DNA of 5,804 nt from an uncultured Bacteroidota bacterium. GTDB lineage: Bacteria > Bacteroidota > Bacteroidia > Flavobacteriales > Flavobacteriaceae. The notes below the pieces were generated by a model. That model searched no databases, was not told the DNA's origin, and saw only the letters and a program-made list of their open reading frames with translations. The stretch spans positions 1 to 5,804 of the forward strand of contig CAILTC010000358.1 in the NCBI GenBank assembly GCA_903837025.1. The letters run 5' to 3'. A program made the translations under genes and the position numbers. Positions 4,922 to 5,804 of this stretch are shown one piece after another (position 1 is the first letter of the stretch; every line of letters starts with the position of its first letter).

Positions 4922-4994
4922 CTTACAAAGGTCGCCAACTTACACGCTTTGTGCTGTTAAGGATTTGTTATTAGTTTGTTGCACATACGTTAAG
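4880..4994 (-). repeat. Tandem unit, copy 2 (promoter plus small RNA 5' block)
   Basis: Second copy of the unit at 4692-4805. The matching blocks are 4880-4921 (42 nt), 4952-4960, 4964-4981 and 4985-4994. The offset is 188 bp for the first block and 189 bp for the rest, so the diverged spacer differs by one base in length. On the minus strand the upstream block carries AACAAA twice with an 11-nt period, one helical turn, between CTTAACGTAT and TTAACAGCA. Confidence 0.9.
4926..4960 (-). promoter_or_regulatory. Predicted promoter of small RNA 2
   Basis: On the minus strand TTAACA (4960-4955) is followed after 21 nt by GACCTTTG (4933-4926), which keeps the A and TTTG of the TAnnTTTG box. The predicted start at 4921 lies 5 nt past the box, the same distance as in copy 1. 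The weak first base of both boxes suggests a promoter that needs help, perhaps from the conserved upstream block at 4961-4994. Confidence 0.5.
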
Positions 4995-5059
4995 TTTTTA
5001 TGTTTGATTTAGAATATTTTTATGTAATGTTTTTTTAATCCTGCAAACAATATTTTTCT

Positions 5060-5092
5060 CTTAATGAACCTTAATATCTTAAGGGTTTTAAG
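5060..5092. terminator. Weak hairpin after the DUF4197 gene
   Basis: CCTTAA (5069-5074) and TTAAGG (5079-5084) pair around a TATC loop, with an outer CTTAA/TTAAG pair (5060-5064 and 5088-5092) across an uneven internal loop. It lies 12 nt past the DUF4197 stop codon. There is no good U tract on the minus strand, so it is only a tentative transcript end. The remaining gene-free DNA from 4995 to 5059 is AT-rich and shows nothing I can assign. Confidence 0.3.
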
Positions 5093-5104
5093 AAAAACAC
5101 ACCT

Positions 5105-5804
5105 TTATTTTTTGTCTTGTAAAGCAAAAACTTTCTTCAATACATCCGAAGTTCTAGAATTTAGGTTTGTTCTAATGTTTTTTTCTTCGACAGTAATCAT
5201 TTTAAAAACGCCATCGAGGGATTTATTGGTCACATAATCTGTGATATCAGGATTTACTTTTTTGACAAAAGGAAGCGTGTTGTATTTTTTTATGATCGAA
5301 GCCCAAATTACATCGGCACCCACTTTTCCAAGCGAGGTTTGCACAACAGGACTAAATTTAGCATACAGTGCTTTTGTTGTCGAAGTCTGTAAATAGGCAG
5401 TTGCGGCAGAATCATTTCCCATCAAAATGCTTTTGGCATCGGTAATAGTAATGTTTTTTATAGCGGTGACAAAAATAGGCGTTGCTTCCTTTACGGCATC
5501 TTCGGCGGCACGATTCAATGCTTTTATTCCGTCATCGGCCAAGTTTCCCATTCCCAATTTGCGTAAGGCATGATCCACTTTTACCAATTCGTCCGGCATC
5601 AAAATCTTAACGGCATCGTTTTTATAAAACCCATCGGTCTGCGTTAATTTCGAAACTTGCTCCGTCACACCTTTATTCAAAGCCTCCTTTAATCCACTGG
5701 CAATATCAAGACCCGTATTGTTTTTTGTCAAAACAGCCACTTGATCGCTTGCTTTTTTTAGAATATCCTTGAATTGGGCATTGCTAATAATTGGCGCTAT
5801 AAGG
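5105..5804 (-). CDS. DUF4197 domain protein, probably secreted, N-terminus outside window
   Basis: The reading frame is open to the window edge, with 232 residues visible. The visible part starts LIAPIISNAQFKDILKKA: a hydrophobic stretch followed by S-N-A before Gln, which looks like the end of a signal peptide cleaved after Ala9, so the protein is probably exported to the periplasm. The true start lies beyond 5804; a GTG at 5740 is internal. The rest matches the DUF4197 pattern as I remember it: ASGLKEALNKGV, then GFYKNDAVKILMPDELVKV, LNRAAEDAVKEATPIF, ITDAKSILMG, TALYAKFSPVV, VNPDITDYVTNKSLDGVF and a C-terminal EEKNIRTN followed by SRTSDVLKKVFALQDKK. The fold is expected to be helical; its function is unknown. 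No lipobox Cys is visible. It is the only protein gene on this strand at this end, upstream of the two small RNA units. Confidence 0.85.
   Translation of the reverse strand, partial: LIAPIISNAQFKDILKKASDQVAVLTKNNTGLDIASGLKEALNKGVTEQVSKLTQTDGFYKNDAVKILMPDELVKVDHALRKLGMGNLADDGIKALNRAAEDAVKEATPIFVTAIKNITITDAKSILMGNDSAATAYLQTSTTKALYAKFSPVVQTSLGKVGADVIWASIIKKYNTLPFVKKVNPDITDYVTNKSLDGVFKMITVEEKNIRTNLNSRTSDVLKKVFALQDKK

Noticed and set aside
4692..4994. Spaced repeats considered as a CRISPR array or as ends of a mobile element.
   Set aside because: There are only two direct copies of ~115 bp, with no regular spacers, no terminal inverted repeats, no target-site duplication and no transposase or cas gene.
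4743..5012. Plus-strand 89-codon ORF with a hydrophobic N-terminus, antisense to the small RNA 2 region; considered as a type I toxin or small membrane protein.
   Set aside because: It is a by-product of the repeat units. Between the two copies the differences change amino acids (NG to KD, WI to CT) and there is no plus-strand promoter or family signature. Conservation fits the minus-strand promoter and RNA much better.

Overview
The window looks like chromosomal DNA of a Flavobacterium-like member of the Bacteroidota. It is AT-rich, has few Shine-Dalgarno sequences, and carries several matches to the Bacteroidota -7 promoter box TAnnTTTG. The proteins are also typical of the group: release factor 1, a group-2 orotidine phosphate decarboxylase, a CsbD-like stress protein and a DUF4197 protein. 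The genus is inferred from these traits and was not checked by search.

Layout. Positions 1-75 hold a heptanucleotide tandem repeat and a promoter for prfA (76-1152, +, release factor 1). A strong bidirectional hairpin terminator (1188-1228) separates prfA from a convergent small csbD-like gene (1268-1453, -). csbD and pyrF (1631-2458, +) are divergent across a 177-bp region with one -7 box for each strand. A 303-bp gene-free stretch (2459-2761) with two hairpins follows. Next come three plus-strand accessory genes: a small alpha/beta-hydrolase-like protein (2762-3292), a four-helix membrane protein (3367-3867) and a second alpha/beta hydrolase (3871-4656, TTG start). The last two are almost certainly co-transcribed. 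The right end holds a DUF4197 gene (5105 to beyond 5804, -) whose N-terminus lies outside the window; its visible start looks like the end of a signal peptide.

The most interesting part is the 448-bp gene-free stretch 4657-5104. It contains two diverged copies of a ~115-bp unit, 188-189 bp apart. Read on the minus strand, each copy has a conserved upstream block ending in TTAACA, a variable 20-21 nt spacer, a CTTTG-type -7 box, an identical 42-nt block starting where transcription should begin, and then a hairpin with a U8 tract. The two hairpins differ in sequence. This is the layout of two tandem small RNA genes (~79 and ~77 nt) with a shared 5' part and different terminators.

Pathways: prfA (translation termination) and pyrF (last step of UMP synthesis) are housekeeping genes. 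The hydrolases, membrane protein, CsbD-like and DUF4197 proteins have no specific role that can be read from the sequence. No tRNA, rRNA, CRISPR array or insertion sequence was seen.
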